A DNA stretch of 61,342 nt from a virus. How positions within the stretch are numbered: the stretch's first letter is position 1; the number at the start of each line of letters is the position of its first letter. Positions 49,045-58,286 of this stretch are shown one piece after another. The notes below the pieces were generated by a model. That model was given only the letters and a program-made list of their open reading frames with translations, was not told where the DNA came from and ran no database searches. Where the stretch lies: IMG/VR virus record IMGVR_UViG_3300036045_000010, positions 1 through 61,342 of that record; one strand, written 5' to 3'. The translations under genes were made by a program, and so were the position numbers.

Positions 49045-51234
49045 TTACGCTCCGGTTCTCGAAGGGTTGTAGCGCGCTTTGGCCGCTTCCTTGATCACTG
49101 CCGAACGCGCTTGGGATTCCGCCTGAGCGCCTTGCTTGTCGAGATCGCGCAGGTGTTTGGTGCCGGTTTCCTGCTCGACGAAGTCGAGATCGCTCTGATC
49201 CGCTTGAGCCAAGGACAGCCGGGCTTTGGCGCGGGCTTCTTCGGCCTTGGCGTCGGAAAGTGCGATTTGCGCTCGCGTTTCGGCGATCTCTGCTTCGAGC
49301 TTCACGAGCTCTAGCTCGGTCCGCTTCACCTCGAGCGGATTCGGCTGAGGCTTGAAACTGCGGATGTCGTGGGCCAGCTCCGGCATGCGCTTGAGCTCGG
49401 AGATGCTGGCGAGGATCTTCTGCGTGATCTCCCAGGGCGCGGTGTTACCCAAGGTCTGCAGCAGAAAGTTCAGATCCTGCGCTTTCCTTTCCTCGATCTC
49501 GTTGGTGGCCACGCTGACCTTGAGGTCCACGTCGCCCTGGATTTCCTCCTTGGATACGGAAACGAACTCCTCGTCCGTGACCTTCACCACTTCCGCCTCG
49601 GTGAGGAAGATCTGGTTCATGGCCACGATCTTGCGACCGATCTGCACGACGCCTTCGGCCATGCGCCGCAGAATGCCCATCTCTCGTTTGGCCGCGGCGT
49701 CGAGCATGCCCCGCATGCCCGCGGCCACCTCGCCAAAGGCCTCGCCTGAAAGCCCGCCTGAGAACGCCTTCACGCCGGTGAGCGCTTCGGCCTCTTGGTT
49801 CTGGAGCTGGAGCATCACCAGCGCCGACTGGGGCAGTTCGGGGAACTTGTGGGCGTAGATGCCCGTCTCCGGGGGCAGGTTGGGATTGAACTCGTAGTCC
49901 TCGCCCTGGTCGTAGCGGCGCCGGTTCACCGCATCGAGCATGTTCTTGGCGAAGCCGGTCTGCCCGTTGGCCGATCGACCCAAGAGGTCGATCATACCCC
50001 GCGTCAGGGCGCCGAGAATCGCCTGGTTGTCCTCCAGCAGCTCCGCATCCGCTTCGCCGGCGATGGACTTGCGAACCGGCATGTAGTTGGCTACGACCAG
50101 GGGAATCTTTTGATCGGGAAAGGGATTGCGCTCCATCCGGATCATCGTCTCGTTGATCCAGGTGGCGACGATGGGCGTCAGTCTCCCGCTGCCGTCGATG
50201 TCACGGAAACCCCAGTATTCGTAGGCCACCACTCGCTTGCGCAAGAGATCCTTAAAACCGAGATGGGAGAGGTCCGAGGTTGCGTGATTGGGTTGGTGCA
50301 GCGGCGAGGCCGCTTCCCAATTCACGGAATCGAGATTCTTGTAGCGTCTGTCTTTTCTCAGTTCGGCCTGAGAAGTCTCGAAGCTGATGATCGTAAAGTT
50401 GGCCTTCTCGACGTCGCCGTTGCAGGACGGATCGAAGTAGACGTTACGAATGTCGAGGATGTCGAGGGTCGGGTGATTCTTCACCACCTTCTCTTCTTCT
50501 TCCTGATGCGTGCCGATCAGCTCGGCCATGACCGGCATCTGCAGCTCCGCGCTCTGCTCCACGGAGACCCTCAACTGCTCTTCCATTCGAGCGAAAGCGA
50601 TGGGATCCTGCTCTCGCAGCGCCAGCCCTTGCTGGAGCATCTGCTGCTCTTCGGGCGCTCCCGCCGGCCGAAACACCCAGTCGTTGACGTCGACCGTCTC
50701 GATGCGGGTTTCCCGCACCCAGCCCGGGCGCACCACCACGGTGCCTTCGTCCACCGCCGTGCGGACATACTCGTCGATAAACGCCACGCGGGAGATCTTG
50801 TGCGAAACCTGCCAGTTGAGCAGGAGCTCGTTCTGGCGGGCGGCCTGAACGTCGAGCCGCGTTCGGGGCTCGACCTGGAACAGCTTCTCCGCGCTGAGGA
50901 ACGGCTCGGACAACGCGGCGTAGCGCCATTCAGCCTGGCGACGCACCAGCTTTGGCTGCACCTGCGATCGGTTGACCACCCGGGTCTTCGACCGCGACTT
51001 GACCTTTGCCGCCTCGCGCAAGGCGATCCATCGATCGACGCGCGCCACCTGCGCGTCGTGGCCCGGCTGAGCCATCTGAAGATCTTCCTTCAGCATCGCC
51101 ACCGTGGGTTCCTGCTCCCATTCGGTGAGCTTCAGCGCCTCTGTCAGCCGATGCTGGTTCTGCTCCTCGAAGGATCCGCGCGCAGGGACCATCATCGTCC
51201 GCGTGGAAGGAGCGTTCGTCGTCATCACCGCCAT
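49045..51234 (-). CDS. Portal protein (N4 gp59-like)
   Basis: Protein of 729 aa from the ATG at 51234; an upstream in-frame extension to 51411 overlaps the hydrolase gene and lacks a ribosome site. Seen: EPFLSAEKLFQVEPRTRLDV, DPSCNGDVEKANFTIISFET, FPDQKIPLVVANYMPVRKSI, NLPPETGIYAHKFPELPQSA and a long C-terminal coiled coil (VKLEAEIAETRAQIALSDAK). Length (N4 portal about 760 aa) and position match. It forms the dodecameric DNA entry vertex. Confidence 0.82.
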   Translation of the reverse strand: MAVMTTNAPSTRTMMVPARGSFEEQNQHRLTEALKLTEWEQEPTVAMLKEDLQMAQPGHDAQVARVDRWIALREAAKVKSRSKTRVVNRSQVQPKLVRRQAEWRYAALSEPFLSAEKLFQVEPRTRLDVQAARQNELLLNWQVSHKISRVAFIDEYVRTAVDEGTVVVRPGWVRETRIETVDVNDWVFRPAGAPEEQQMLQQGLALREQDPIAFARMEEQLRVSVEQSAELQMPVMAELIGTHQEEEEKVVKNHPTLDILDIRNVYFDPSCNGDVEKANFTIISFETSQAELRKDRRYKNLDSVNWEAASPLHQPNHATSDLSHLGFKDLLRKRVVAYEYWGFRDIDGSGRLTPIVATWINETMIRMERNPFPDQKIPLVVANYMPVRKSIAGEADAELLEDNQAILGALTRGMIDLLGRSANGQTGFAKNMLDAVNRRRYDQGEDYEFNPNLPPETGIYAHKFPELPQSALVMLQLQNQEAEALTGVKAFSGGLSGEAFGEVAAGMRGMLDAAAKREMGILRRMAEGVVQIGRKIVAMNQIFLTEAEVVKVTDEEFVSVSKEEIQGDVDLKVSVATNEIEERKAQDLNFLLQTLGNTAPWEITQKILASISELKRMPELAHDIRSFKPQPNPLEVKRTELELVKLEAEIAETRAQIALSDAKAEEARAKARLSLAQADQSDLDFVEQETGTKHLRDLDKQGAQAESQARSAVIKEAAKARYNPSRTGA

Positions 51235-51241
51235 GGGAGGG

Positions 51242-51955
51242 TCAGCCTTTCGCCTGCGGATGCGCGCCGGGACGTCCGTCCGCCCAGCCGAAGATGTGGT
51301 TGCCGAGAGTGCGCCAGTCGCCACCGGCTCTGGCCTGACCCCAGGCCGGGTTGGCGACGCTGGGGTTGTAGTAGTGGGTGGCGCCGCTCGTGGGATCGAC
51401 GTAGCCGCCACTGAGAACCGCGTCCGCGGCCCGGTAGGCCTCGGGCGTGACCCGAATGCTGCTGGGATCGATCGCGCCCTCTCCGCCGGCGTAACCCGTC
51501 ACCCCGTTCCACATGGAGAATTGCCCGGGCGCCATGATGACGTCTTCGAGCGAGTATCCGCCATATCGCCCCGATCGCACGCGATTGCCGATGACCGATC
51601 CCACGGCCAGCATCCCCTCGAATCCTTCCCCCCCGGCTTCGCCTTGAATCGTCCGAGCCAGGAGCTCACGGCCCTCAAGCCCTCCTCCTGACGTTCCGCT
51701 CCAGGCGCCGATGCCCTGAGCCAAGGCGCCTCTGGTCGCCTGGGGCTTCTGGCCGCCATTCTCCCCATAGGTTGCGATTCCGAGATGTCCTGCCGACGGC
51801 GTCTGCATCGCCGTCGAAACCAGCGGCCGGGATCCCTGGCCGATCTTCCCCATGCCGGCCCAGGCCGCGGCCATCAGCTCGCGGGCCCGCGCCTGAGCGC
51901 TGGAGATCGTCCCACGCATGTCGGGAAAATCGGCGACGGGGGAAGGGAGCGCCAT
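51242..51955 (-). CDS. Cell wall hydrolase, SleB-like (endolysin)
   Basis: Protein of 237 aa. The C-terminal domain (from about residue 95) has LLARTIQGEAGGEGFEGMLA (catalytic Glu in GEA), VGSVIGNRVRSGRYG, VIMAPGQFSMWN and later SGATHYYNP, the Hydrolase_2/SleB pattern of lytic transglycosylase-like enzymes. The N-terminal 90 residues are linker-like. It lies in the lysis cluster with a holin candidate and probably degrades peptidoglycan at lysis. Confidence 0.8.
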   Translation of the reverse strand: MALPSPVADFPDMRGTISSAQARARELMAAAWAGMGKIGQGSRPLVSTAMQTPSAGHLGIATYGENGGQKPQATRGALAQGIGAWSGTSGGGLEGRELLARTIQGEAGGEGFEGMLAVGSVIGNRVRSGRYGGYSLEDVIMAPGQFSMWNGVTGYAGGEGAIDPSSIRVTPEAYRAADAVLSGGYVDPTSGATHYYNPSVANPAWGQARAGGDWRTLGNHIFGWADGRPGAHPQAKG

Positions 51956-51958
51956 GGC

Positions 51959-52225
51959 TCAGACGACTCCTGCAAAAGGAAGCCGGGCGACCAGGTCTCC
52001 GGCGTGCTGTCGCTCGTACTCGTAAGCCGATATCTTGGCGCAGTGCCGCCAGTCCCAGCGCAGCACCAAGAGGCGGGACGCGAACATCACGGCGTCGATC
52101 GCCACGCACCAGTACGAGCCTTCGCGCCACAATTCGGCGCAGAGCATGAGATGCGGATCTCCCCCGCGCAGTCCGTTCGCGTACCGCGACATCCGAACAT
52201 GCCAGGGGGAGACCTGCATAGGCAT
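51959..52225 (-). CDS. Hypothetical protein, 88 aa
   Basis: Starts MPMQVSPWHVRMSRYANGLR. It has many Trp, Cys and His residues (YWCVAIDAVMF, LRWDWRHCAKIS). No family was recognised. It is located in the lysis cluster between the hydrolase and the lipoprotein. Confidence 0.5.
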   Translation of the reverse strand: MPMQVSPWHVRMSRYANGLRGGDPHLMLCAELWREGSYWCVAIDAVMFASRLLVLRWDWRHCAKISAYEYERQHAGDLVARLPFAGVV

Positions 52226-52232
52226 GGCGGGA

Positions 52233-52550
52233 TCAACCCGCCGGGATGGCGCAGACGACGGCGCGCAGATCCGTCACCATCCGCATGGCGTCGCCGTTGG
52301 TCATGCCGGCCACGTCGATCTGGTCCTTGCCGAGGGCCGCCGCGGCCATGTTGCCGAGCGCGACATACTCTCCCGCCGCAGCGTAGTTCCGGGTCCGCAG
52401 CTCTTCGTCGCAGAAGGCGGCGACCTTCTCGGCGATCGCCGTATTGGCCAAGAGCTTTCCTGGGGTCGAGAGGCGGAACGCGACGCCGTCGAGACCGGCG
52501 CAGGCGGCCAGACCGGTGAACATGACGAACATCAGTGCGAAAACGCGCAT
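52233..52550 (-). CDS. Probable lipoprotein, 105 aa
   Basis: N-terminal signal MRVFALMFVMFTGLAAC with a lipobox-like LAAC (Cys17). The mature part is small and helical. A lipoprotein next to a holin suggests an outer spanin subunit or a similar lysis factor, though the Pro-rich character of typical Rz1 proteins is missing. Confidence 0.6.
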   Translation of the reverse strand: MRVFALMFVMFTGLAACAGLDGVAFRLSTPGKLLANTAIAEKVAAFCDEELRTRNYAAAGEYVALGNMAAAALGKDQIDVAGMTNGDAMRMVTDLRAVVCAIPAG

Positions 52551-52553
52551 GGA

Positions 52554-52922
52554 TCAGAATCCTTCCGGGTGAGCGGGGGCGGTCAGCGCCTCTTCCAGCT
52601 TCGCGAGCGCGATCTGGGTCAGCACCTCGACGCCGGGCTTGAGCGCGGCGATGGCGTCGGGCACTGAGGCCCGCGCGTAGGCCACGGCCTCTTTCGCCAC
52701 GACGTCCGTGGGCACGCCGTCGCCGAGACGCGTGACGGCGGAGCGAACGCCGGTCATGATCGCCGAATGCAGCGCATTGCGCCGCGACTCCTCGATCTTC
52801 AGCTTGGTCATCCGCTCGAACTGCAGAATGGCCCAGGTCAGCGCCGTCATGAGCAGCGAGCTCAGAACGGTGATGATCACGGGTTCGATGCCCACGATCA
52901 CTTCGGTGACGATGCCGTTCAT
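52554..52922 (-). CDS. Holin, LL-H type candidate
   Basis: Protein of 122 aa with one N-terminal membrane segment (VIITVLSSLLMTALTWAILQ) followed by a charged helix (FERMTKLKIEESRRNALHSA), the layout of the phage holin LL-H family. Start overlaps the stop of the short frame upstream (ATGA). It would make the inner-membrane lesions that release the SleB-like hydrolase. Confidence 0.65.
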   Translation of the reverse strand: MNGIVTEVIVGIEPVIITVLSSLLMTALTWAILQFERMTKLKIEESRRNALHSAIMTGVRSAVTRLGDGVPTDVVAKEAVAYARASVPDAIAALKPGVEVLTQIALAKLEEALTAPAHPEGF

Positions 52923-53026
52923 TTGGTCTCTCCGGTGATCAGCGTTTCCAGCCGCGTCATCAGATCAGGATGCACCCCGGCCAAGTTGGTCAGGCTTCGT
53001 TTCGAAAACGTGCGGGAAGCGCTCAT
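52919..53026 (-). pseudogene. Truncated M15-type peptidase endolysin remnant, 35 aa
   Basis: Reads FSKRSLTNLAGVHPDLMTRL, the N-terminal signature of phage L-alanyl-D-glutamate (M15) peptidases, then ends at a stop 15 codons later without any zinc-binding residue. It has a GAGG upstream and is coupled to the holin start, so it may still be translated, but it cannot be an active peptidase. Confidence 0.6.
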
Positions 53027-53096
53027 CCGTCAGCCTCGTTCTGTGCGGTCGCCTTGCATTAGAGCACATCATCCCACATCACACCATACCTAATGG

Positions 53097-53717
53097 TCAG
53101 GGATCGAGCTGGAAGAATACGGCCTGGGTCTCTTCGTAGACGTCGATGTAGTCCTCGACGGCGCCGAACGGGCAGGCGAACTTCAGGCCGAGACTAAGCG
53201 CCGTCCGGCCCGGCTCCAGCCCCAACGGCTGCTCGAGCTCAAGCTGAAACCGTCGCGGCTCGAGCTGCAGCTGCGCCACCGGCGGCAGCGTCTTTCCTGC
53301 GAGGGGGATCACCCGTTCGTCGGTGTAGATCGGGGTGATCTCGAGCAGGTTGCAGGCAAGGCCCTTGTGGGTCTTGCCGATCACCAGCGTCAGTTGAACC
53401 CGTGCGCCTTGGCGCACGGGTTCTCGCACGAAGGAGTGCCCTGAGGGCATGCGGATCAGTCGGTCTTCGCCGGTGACTTGATTGAGCTGCTGTTCGAGCC
53501 GCATCAGATCCTCGCGGGTCACCACGTTGAGGTCTTCAGCCAGTCGGTCGATGAAGATCGGCCAGAGCATCTTCATCGCGAAAGCGCCGAGGAACATCGA
53601 AATGGAGACGACCAGCGAGGCGAGGAACATTGCGTCTCTGGTCACCGAAGCGAAATGACGCAGCGTCGACATCGTCGACGACAAGGGGGCGGGAGTCGGG
53701 GTATCGGAGCCAGCCAT
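53097..53717 (-). CDS. Membrane-anchored hypothetical protein, 206 aa
   Basis: ATG 53717 was chosen (GAAGAGG upstream); the frame extends to 53813 without support. One hydrophobic segment (residues 27-48, DAMFLASLVVSISMFLGAFA) is followed by a coiled-coil-like stretch and a beta-rich C-terminal domain (VQLTLVIGKTHKGLACNLLE). The topology suggests a periplasmic domain. Unknown role. Confidence 0.55.
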   Translation of the reverse strand: MAGSDTPTPAPLSSTMSTLRHFASVTRDAMFLASLVVSISMFLGAFAMKMLWPIFIDRLAEDLNVVTREDLMRLEQQLNQVTGEDRLIRMPSGHSFVREPVRQGARVQLTLVIGKTHKGLACNLLEITPIYTDERVIPLAGKTLPPVAQLQLEPRRFQLELEQPLGLEPGRTALSLGLKFACPFGAVEDYIDVYEETQAVFFQLDP

Positions 53718-53849
53718 GGCGAACCTCTTCTGCAAGGGGAAGGAGAGGAACACGCCGCTGGTGCTCACCACCATGCCGCCGGCTTCCGTGTTTTCTAGAA
53801 TACGCGGATCCACGACACTCGTCGAGCGTTACTCGCGGCCCGAGAGCTC

Positions 53850-54176
53850 TTAGATGCGTCGCAACGCACCGTAGATCAGCGACACCGCCACGACGCCTAG
53901 AAGTCCCCAGGACCCGCCCCATACTCCCCAGCAGAGACCCGCCGCTACAAAAAACGAATCCGCCGCTCCGTCTCTCCAGCGTCCGCCCTGGCAGAGCTGC
54001 CACGCTTCCAGACCGAGGTAACCCACGAACCCCAGCCAGACGGGGACGCCCAATCCATTCAGCGCCCAGGTCACGAACAACCCCAACACGAAATGCCCCA
54101 GCTGGTTGGTCACCCAACCATAGGCGTCGTTCGAGAAGTCGTCCGGCATCAGGAAGTTATACAGGAATGATCTCAT
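53850..54176 (-). CDS. Polytopic small membrane protein, 108 aa
   Basis: Three hydrophobic stretches (LGHFVLGLFVTWALNGLG, VWLGFVGYLGLEAW, GGSWGLLGVVAVSLIYGA) with many Trp residues. The fold could be that of a second holin or an antiholin. Its start overlaps the end of the 63-aa gene by 4 nt. Confidence 0.55.
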   Translation of the reverse strand: MRSFLYNFLMPDDFSNDAYGWVTNQLGHFVLGLFVTWALNGLGVPVWLGFVGYLGLEAWQLCQGGRWRDGAADSFFVAAGLCWGVWGGSWGLLGVVAVSLIYGALRRI

Positions 54177-54364
54177 TCCGCCTCTTCTTCCCGGGACGGC
54201 GTTTCCTGCGACACCACCGAAATCACTTCGCTCATGTCGTTAAACGCAGCGACCAGTTCCCCTTCTTCGTCGAAGAACCGATACCCCAGCCCGTCCAGCA
54301 GACAGCGTTTTGCCGTAATTTCACGAACAGGTTCTTGGCGAAACGTCACCACATAACGATTCAT
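54173..54364 (-). CDS. Hypothetical protein, 63 aa
   Basis: Starts MNRYVVTFRQEPVREITAKR and ends in an acidic tail (SREEEAE). It overlaps its neighbours by 1-4 nt on each side, so it belongs to a coupled block. No family was recognised. Confidence 0.55.
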   Translation of the reverse strand: MNRYVVTFRQEPVREITAKRCLLDGLGYRFFDEEGELVAAFNDMSEVISVVSQETPSREEEAE

Positions 54365-54879
54365 TATTCGTTCCTCGAATAGGTGCGGAAGAACGCGTCC
54401 ACGTCTTCGTCCGACAGGTTCTGCGTACCGCGCAGGAGGTCCACCAGCGGGCTGGTTCGTTCCACCACCGTGTGCTTTGCCAGCGTGATTCGTGCGCGCA
54501 TGCGCGCCTCCGCCGTCGGCAGTTGCTGGATCGTCGCTTCGATGAAGCCGGGAATCGTCCCGCCGCTCGCCAGCGCCACGCCTTCGGCCTCGGTCAGCCA
54601 GCCCTCTTGAACGAAGCCTACGATGGCGTCGATCGAGCTCATGCGCATCCGCGCCCGTTCTTCCGGAAGCGGGCTCGGCGGGCTCAGCTCGCCCAACATC
54701 CCATCGGCGCGCACCATATGGGCCCGGGGATCCGCGACGCCTTCCCGCAGCAGCAGTCCGCGTTGCGTCGCTTGGAACTGCATAGCCAGGAACGACGCCG
54801 GCGAGCACACCCCCGTCTCAATGATCCGAAACCCCCCGTCCACCGGATCGTTCGGATCGTAAGCCACATATTCGATCAC
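54364..54879 (-). CDS. Hypothetical protein downstream of the appendage gene, 171 aa
   Basis: Starts MIEYVAYDPNDPVDGGFRII. The C-terminal half is helical (AEARMRARITLAKHTVVERT). Location directly after a fibre gene and overlap of 4 nt suggest a tail-fibre assembly chaperone or a small appendage protein, but no motif supports it. Confidence 0.5.
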   Translation of the reverse strand: MIEYVAYDPNDPVDGGFRIIETGVCSPASFLAMQFQATQRGLLLREGVADPRAHMVRADGMLGELSPPSPLPEERARMRMSSIDAIVGFVQEGWLTEAEGVALASGGTIPGFIEATIQQLPTAEARMRARITLAKHTVVERTSPLVDLLRGTQNLSDEDVDAFFRTYSRNE

Positions 54880-57800
54880 TTTCCCATCTCCTCCGCGGAC
54901 AAGTACCTATCCAGGATCCGAAACCCCCCGCCATGCGAATTCTGGACGAACACCTCTAATTGGAACGTCGTCGTGCCCGAATAATTGCCGACATCGTCCC
55001 AGATGAAACTCGTGAAGCCGCCCGTGCTATCGCGCGGCACATTAGGAAAGGTGTTGAGAATTACGTCAGGAAGCCCGCTCCGTCGACGAACCAACCTGAA
55101 CTGAATCGGGTTGTTCAGGTTCATATTTTCCCAGCCGCCCAGAGCCCGCAACTTCACCCGGGAATTTGCGTTACGCACCAAGACCACCGAACAAACCTGC
55201 GACCACACGCCACGTGGAGGATCAATCGGCGACACTCCGGAGACCCGGGCGTAGTCGCTGACCCCGTTGTCGGCGATCTGAAGCCGTCCGACGGTCAGAT
55301 TTGCGATTTTCGCAGCGTTGACCTGGAGGTTTCCGATCTTCGCGTTGTTGATCGCACCGTTCTCGATCATCGCGTTGACGATCCAGCCGTTCAACGCCTG
55401 GAGCGTGTCGATCTTGATCTTGTCTACGGTGACCGCTTCGGCGACCAGCAGCGGCGTGGTGATGCTGTCAGGCAACAGCAGCGTCGCCGCGTCCTGCTTG
55501 CGGATCACCTTCGGCGCCCAGAGCCGCATACCGGCATCGGTATCGTCGGCTAATATTCGCCAGCGCCAACGCGCTGTGCCTGAGTACGGCGCAACGACCT
55601 CGGTTTGTCGAAAGGCGGGTACGGTCGTCGTCGACACCAAGTCCGAAAGCGGTATATTCTCCGCCAGACCGGAATTGTTCTCGGTGAAATCAAGGTACGG
55701 TATGCACCGCGCTTGCGTGCCGCCAATGCGCGACCCCCAAAAACTACACACCAGCCGCTCGTTGGCGCGCACCGGAAACTCGAGCCCGCTCGACGACTTT
55801 ACCCCGGTCGCACCACCGGCGTTGGTCCAGCGCATCTCCCCGATCGACGGCGCGCCGACGCGCAACGAGTTTGGCACGATCCCAAAGCCTGAGTTCACGC
55901 CGCCCCAGCACGCCTGCGACTGCAGCTGGTCATCCGGCACCAGGTTTTCGCCGAGATCCATCACTAGCATTTGAGCGGTCGACAGCGAACGGGGCGCGAT
56001 CACCTCGCCATGCAAAAGCACGGTGTTGCGCGTCACTTCTCCGTCGACCGCGATCGATACCGCTTCGATACCGGCTCCCGTGCCAGGCCCCGCCTGCGCG
56101 ATCCATTGAAAGCCCGCCATGGCTCCTTGGGTCGTGGCGAGCGCGGCGGAGGTCTGCGTCACCGTCGCCTCGAGCTCGACCAAGTCGGTGACGTCTTCGA
56201 GCCAGATCCCGTCGCAGGCCGACCACAGCGTAGGAAAGGCCTGTTGGTAGTTCAGCCAGGCGCGCAATCGGATCCCCGAAGCGTCCGCCATAACCGCTTG
56301 CACGTCCGCAAGCGTGAACGGCTCGGAGGTGAAGTCTCGCCACCCTTCGGCATAGGTCAGCGCCGCATTGGCGACGGCGGGCCAGCGGGTCGTTCCAAAC
56401 GCCCCGGCGGCGTTCCGGGCTTGCCAACCGGCGTAGACCCGCACCGTCCCTTCGGTCGCGCCAGTGGCGTAAGCCACGAAGCTCGCTCGAATCCGGTAGC
56501 GCCGCGCCGGGATCAGATCGTAGTGCCGCTGGGTGCAGAACCCGCCGGTGACCGGCCCATGCAACGCGGTGGCGCGACCGCGTTGCGGACCGACCGACCA
56601 GGACGCCGGCGAAAGCGCCAACCCGGTGTCGGGACTCACCCAGCCTTCCAGCCCCAATTCGAATCCCGTGGCTCCGCTGATCATCGCCGCTTCCGACCGA
56701 GCGGTGGCGCTGACCACGGCGCTGGCGTTGGCGGCGACCGCCGCGCCTTCGGCGCTGATCCGCGAGACCGAGGCCTGGGAGGCGCTGGTCGAGGCCTGGC
56801 CGGCGCTCGTCGACGCGTTGGTGGCGCTGGCGAGCGCGGACTGAGCCAAGGCCTCCGTGTCGGTACGATAGGTCGCGGCGGTCGAGGCCGAGCCCGCGGC
56901 TGCGGTGGCCGAATCCTGGGCGTCGCTGGCGTTCGACGCGGCGGTCACCGCATGAGACGAAGCAGCGCTGGCGGCCGCCTCCGCGGCCGTCTGGGAGACC
57001 AGCGCTTCCTCGGCGCTGGTCACCGCCGCCTCGGCGTACCCTTCCAGCGTCAGCATTTGGGTGACGTCTTCGAGGATGATCGCCTGAATGTCGACGTCGT
57101 TCGTCCCGGCGATCGAATCGATCGTCCGCGCCCCGATGCGAAAGAACCGCGTCGAGGGGTTTCCAGTGACCGGGATCGTGTAGTCGAAGCTCACCAGTCG
57201 CCAGGCTCCGCCTTCCAGCGTCCCCATGTTTGGGTACGTCGCGTCCACGACCTCCAGGTCGTCGTTGAGCTCCGCCACCATTCCCGAGATGACCCCGGCC
57301 AGCGTCACAGGCGCACGCGCCATGACCGTGACTCGGTAGGTCATGCCCGGGACCCACTGCAGCACGATCTGGGTCATGAACCGGACGTTCGTCGTCACGC
57401 TCGCCGGAACCGTCACAAAGCCGACATTCTCGATCACCTCGGGATGCATGCCCGAGTCGCCGGCGACCCCCTCGGGATCATGTCGCCAGGCGACATCAGT
57501 CACCTCGGAGGAGACCATCTTGGTCGATCCAGTCGAGGCGCGGGTCACCGAGGCCGCGGCGGCGATGGCGCTCAGAGACGCTTCGGTCGCCTTGGTCGTG
57601 GCGGTCGTAGCGGACCCCGCAGCGCTGTTGGCCGACGTGCTGGCCGCCACGGCCGCGGCTTCGGCCAGGTCCTTGGCGCCTTCCGCAGTGTCCGCCGCCG
57701 CGAAGCTCGCGGCGATCCCCTCCATCGCCGTGGGATAGGTGAAGCCCTCGAAGATCGAGTCGAGCACCGCACGGTTGTTGTCGGCGGCGAGCTGCGCCGC

Positions 57801-58286
57801 TTCCGCGGCTGCGCGGGTCACCGGCAGGTCATCGTCGAGGATGGCGTCGGTCGTTCCGAACAACAGGTCGAGCGCCGTCTGAGCCTCGGCGTACTGGCTG
57901 CGCATCTCCGTCGCGGCCGCTTCGGAGGCCTGAACCGCTTCGGTGATCTGCTGCTCGATCTCCTGAGCCAGTTGTTGACCCAGGACGTCACTCGCTTCAC
58001 CGACCTGTTGCGCGATCTCTCCACGCAGCTCGTCGCGCAACCGCTGGATCGCGGCGTCGGTGTAGACCTGAGCCGCGAGACCCACCTCGTAGATCCGGCC
58101 ATGGGCCCCGTCGGCTCGGGTTTGAGCGGCGTCGGCGTCGCCCTGAGCCACGGCGATCCGCACCGAGTGCTCCGCGTCGGCGTCTTCACGGGTCTGGATC
58201 TCTTCGGCGAGCCGGGTCTCCAGATCCGGCAGCCGGTAGAGCTCGAGCGTGTCGGCCCAGAGCTGAATGTCGACGACGGCGGGCAT
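54876..58286 (-). CDS. Tail appendage / fibre protein, 1136 aa
   Basis: Long fibrous protein. Repeated Ala/Ser/Thr-rich coiled-coil regions (about residues 195-250 and 425-545) alternate with beta-rich carbohydrate-binding-like modules (MTYRVTVMARAPVTLAG and RRYRIRASFVAYATGATEGT). Near the C-terminus, TVGRLQIADNGVSDY and the KIDTLQALNGWIVNAMIENG strand pattern resemble the central region of lambda gpJ-type tip proteins. It probably corresponds to the N4 appendage proteins (gp65/gp66) that recognise the host. Confidence 0.7.
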   Translation of the reverse strand: MPAVVDIQLWADTLELYRLPDLETRLAEEIQTREDADAEHSVRIAVAQGDADAAQTRADGAHGRIYEVGLAAQVYTDAAIQRLRDELRGEIAQQVGEASDVLGQQLAQEIEQQITEAVQASEAAATEMRSQYAEAQTALDLLFGTTDAILDDDLPVTRAAAEAAQLAADNNRAVLDSIFEGFTYPTAMEGIAASFAAADTAEGAKDLAEAAAVAASTSANSAAGSATTATTKATEASLSAIAAAASVTRASTGSTKMVSSEVTDVAWRHDPEGVAGDSGMHPEVIENVGFVTVPASVTTNVRFMTQIVLQWVPGMTYRVTVMARAPVTLAGVISGMVAELNDDLEVVDATYPNMGTLEGGAWRLVSFDYTIPVTGNPSTRFFRIGARTIDSIAGTNDVDIQAIILEDVTQMLTLEGYAEAAVTSAEEALVSQTAAEAAASAASSHAVTAASNASDAQDSATAAAGSASTAATYRTDTEALAQSALASATNASTSAGQASTSASQASVSRISAEGAAVAANASAVVSATARSEAAMISGATGFELGLEGWVSPDTGLALSPASWSVGPQRGRATALHGPVTGGFCTQRHYDLIPARRYRIRASFVAYATGATEGTVRVYAGWQARNAAGAFGTTRWPAVANAALTYAEGWRDFTSEPFTLADVQAVMADASGIRLRAWLNYQQAFPTLWSACDGIWLEDVTDLVELEATVTQTSAALATTQGAMAGFQWIAQAGPGTGAGIEAVSIAVDGEVTRNTVLLHGEVIAPRSLSTAQMLVMDLGENLVPDDQLQSQACWGGVNSGFGIVPNSLRVGAPSIGEMRWTNAGGATGVKSSSGLEFPVRANERLVCSFWGSRIGGTQARCIPYLDFTENNSGLAENIPLSDLVSTTTVPAFRQTEVVAPYSGTARWRWRILADDTDAGMRLWAPKVIRKQDAATLLLPDSITTPLLVAEAVTVDKIKIDTLQALNGWIVNAMIENGAINNAKIGNLQVNAAKIANLTVGRLQIADNGVSDYARVSGVSPIDPPRGVWSQVCSVVLVRNANSRVKLRALGGWENMNLNNPIQFRLVRRRSGLPDVILNTFPNVPRDSTGGFTSFIWDDVGNYSGTTTFQLEVFVQNSHGGGFRILDRYLSAEEMGK

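Noticed and set aside
51235-51411. N-terminal extension of the portal protein
   Set aside because: It overlaps the cell wall hydrolase gene in another frame, is rich in Thr/Pro/Ala without structure, and has no ribosome site; the ATG at 51234 is preferred.
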